Assembly (NCBI GenBank): GCA_000697475.1
Contig: JNEU01000981.1
Coordinates: 1 to 58,752, forward strand
Reading direction: 5' to 3'
Source of the DNA: Lichtheimia corymbifera B2541
Taxonomy: Eukaryota > Mucoromycota > Mucoromycetes > Mucorales > Lichtheimiaceae
DNA length: 58,752 nucleotides
Positions 57,988 to 58,752 of this stretch are shown one piece after another (positions within the stretch are counted from its first letter, which is position 1; each line of letters opens with the position of its first letter). The position numbers were made by a program, and so were the translations under genes. Below the pieces are notes generated by a model, which searched no databases, was not told the DNA's origin, and was given only the letters and a program-made list of their open reading frames with translations.

Positions 57988-58752
57988 TTTTTTTTTTTGT
58001 ATTCTAATGGGCTTTTATTGAGGGGATTTCTTACCCCAGAATAAATTCTACTGTATCTAACTGAATCGGGGGTACAAGAGTGGGGTGTCTAGCAATGAGC
58101 GAATCAAGATATTCATATGCGGAGTAATGGTTCCAAGGAGTCGCTTGTAGGATACATTGCCAATGCATAGCCCAAATGGTTTGGAGGATAAGTCCTAACC
58201 GGTCTTGGTAGACATAACAGAAGCTGGTTGGATGTTGTGGTTGGAAGAGGATAGCGTGCCAAGCCATCTCTGGTGTAACGGATGATGGAGCTTGGATGAG
58301 GACCAAGGCATCAATCCAGAATACTCGTTTAAAGGGACAATCCAAAAACATATGGCGAGAGGTTTCCACTTCACCAAAGCATAGTCGACAAAGCGGGGTG
58401 GGATGTTTCACCGGCATGAGGCGATGAAGGTGTTGAGTTGTCGAAAGATGGTGTTGGAGAATACGCCACCAAATGGTACGAGACCCATGTGGCATGCGTA
58501 GCTTCCAAAAACGTTTCCAGTGATAAGGAGCAATAGATGATACATTTGTGGAAATGGATGTCGTGGATCGCCAATAAGCTCTTAGTTGTCCCGGTCCAGC
58601 TTTGGTGACAGCAATAGCAGAGGTGGTTATTGTGGATCGTGAGGCGGGATATTCCTTGGATGGGAGACACCAGGAAGTCAAATCGGGTAATGGTGGGTTG
58701 GAGCTAAGTGGGTTGTTGGCAGTGGTGTGTGTTTGCAATGTCGGATGTAAAG
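57988..58752 (-). mobile_element. LINE-type retrotransposon, 3' end
   Basis: On the minus strand an open frame entering from the window edge is followed by a short 3' region and an 11-nt A tail (plus-strand T-run at 57988-57998). This is the layout of a non-LTR retrotransposon 3' end. It interrupts the spacer motif GTTCATTGTCAAC of the adjoining hairpin module. The 5' part lies outside the window. Confidence 0.75.
58031..58738 (-). CDS. LINE reverse transcriptase, C-terminal zf-RVT region (partial)
   Basis: The frame is open to the right window edge, so the start is not in view, and it stops at 58031. About 235 residues are visible. The central part, YHWKRFWKLRMPHGSRTIWW followed by LCRLCFGEVETSRHMFLDC and PFKRVFW, is the zinc-binding region found after the reverse transcriptase domain of many plant and fungal LINEs (Cys-x2-Cys, His and Cys ligands visible). 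The polymerase and endonuclease domains would lie upstream, outside the window. The frame has no internal stop, so the copy may be recent. Confidence 0.8.
   Translation of the reverse strand: MQTHTTANNPLSSNPPLPDLTSWCLPSKEYPASRSTITTSAIAVTKAGPGQLRAYWRSTTSISTNVSSIAPYHWKRFWKLRMPHGSRTIWWRILQHHLSTTQHLHRLMPVKHPTPLCRLCFGEVETSRHMFLDCPFKRVFWIDALVLIQAPSSVTPEMAWHAILFQPQHPTSFCYVYQDRLGLILQTIWAMHWQCILQATPWNHYSAYEYLDSLIARHPTLVPPIQLDTVEFILG

Overview
The window reads as nuclear DNA of an early-diverging fungus, most likely a Mucorales-type Mucoromycota. The evidence is gene density (about 19 protein-coding genes in 47 kb on both strands), many short introns of about 50-60 nt, small proteins rich in Q/N/H runs, and a gene set that includes a UMTA-type methyltransferase, a COP9 subunit 8, an Asterix (PAT complex) homologue and a U12-type intron. 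There is also a LINE-type retrotransposon with a zf-RVT end. No rRNA, tRNA or CRISPR was recognised. Gene models were spliced by hand; wherever exon coordinates are listed, the summed exon lengths close exactly on a stop codon.

Layout. Bases 1-5294 form a very large modular palindrome with no convincing coding capacity. It is followed by repeat-related and decayed DNA up to about 7.6 kb, including a possible WRKY/FLYWCH-like zinc-finger remnant. From 7.6 to 55.0 kb lies the gene-bearing core, in order: BLM/Sgs1-type RecQ helicase (-), small mitochondrial coiled-coil membrane protein (+), APC-family amino-acid permease (+), Siw14-like phosphatase (-), IQ-motif coiled-coil protein (-), unknown 536-aa protein (+), HSD10-like short-chain dehydrogenase (+), COP9 signalosome subunit 8 (-), a 4.3-kb gap, Alb1-like basic protein (+), UMTA-type methyltransferase (-), TBC1D20/Gyp8-type Rab GAP (-), Asterix (-), peroxisomal acyl-CoA oxidase (+), Mtg2/Obg GTPase (+), Nma111 HtrA-like protease (+), Msn2/4-like C2H2 factor (+), bHLH factor (+), small single-pass membrane protein (+), Nhp6 HMG-box protein (+) and Rrg9/neugrin (-).

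From about 55.2 kb the sequence returns to repeats: a 191-bp tandem array, sequence homologous to the right flank of the palindrome, a solo copy of the palindrome's hairpin module, and the 3' end of a LINE inserted in it. The same repeat family therefore brackets the gene core on both sides.

The genes are mostly housekeeping and do not form an operon or biosynthetic cluster. Recurring themes are mitochondria (Mtg2, Rrg9, HSD10-like, the coiled-coil protein), fatty-acid oxidation (acyl-CoA oxidase, HSD10-like), ER and secretory membranes (TBC1D20-like, Asterix) and chromatin or transcription (RecQ, Nhp6, Msn2-like, bHLH).

The observations most worth following up are an apparent AT-AC U12-type intron in the TBC gene, the modular palindrome and its dispersed modules, a GC-AG intron inside the HRDC domain of the helicase, and an acyl-CoA oxidase with an N-terminal PTS2 instead of a C-terminal PTS1.
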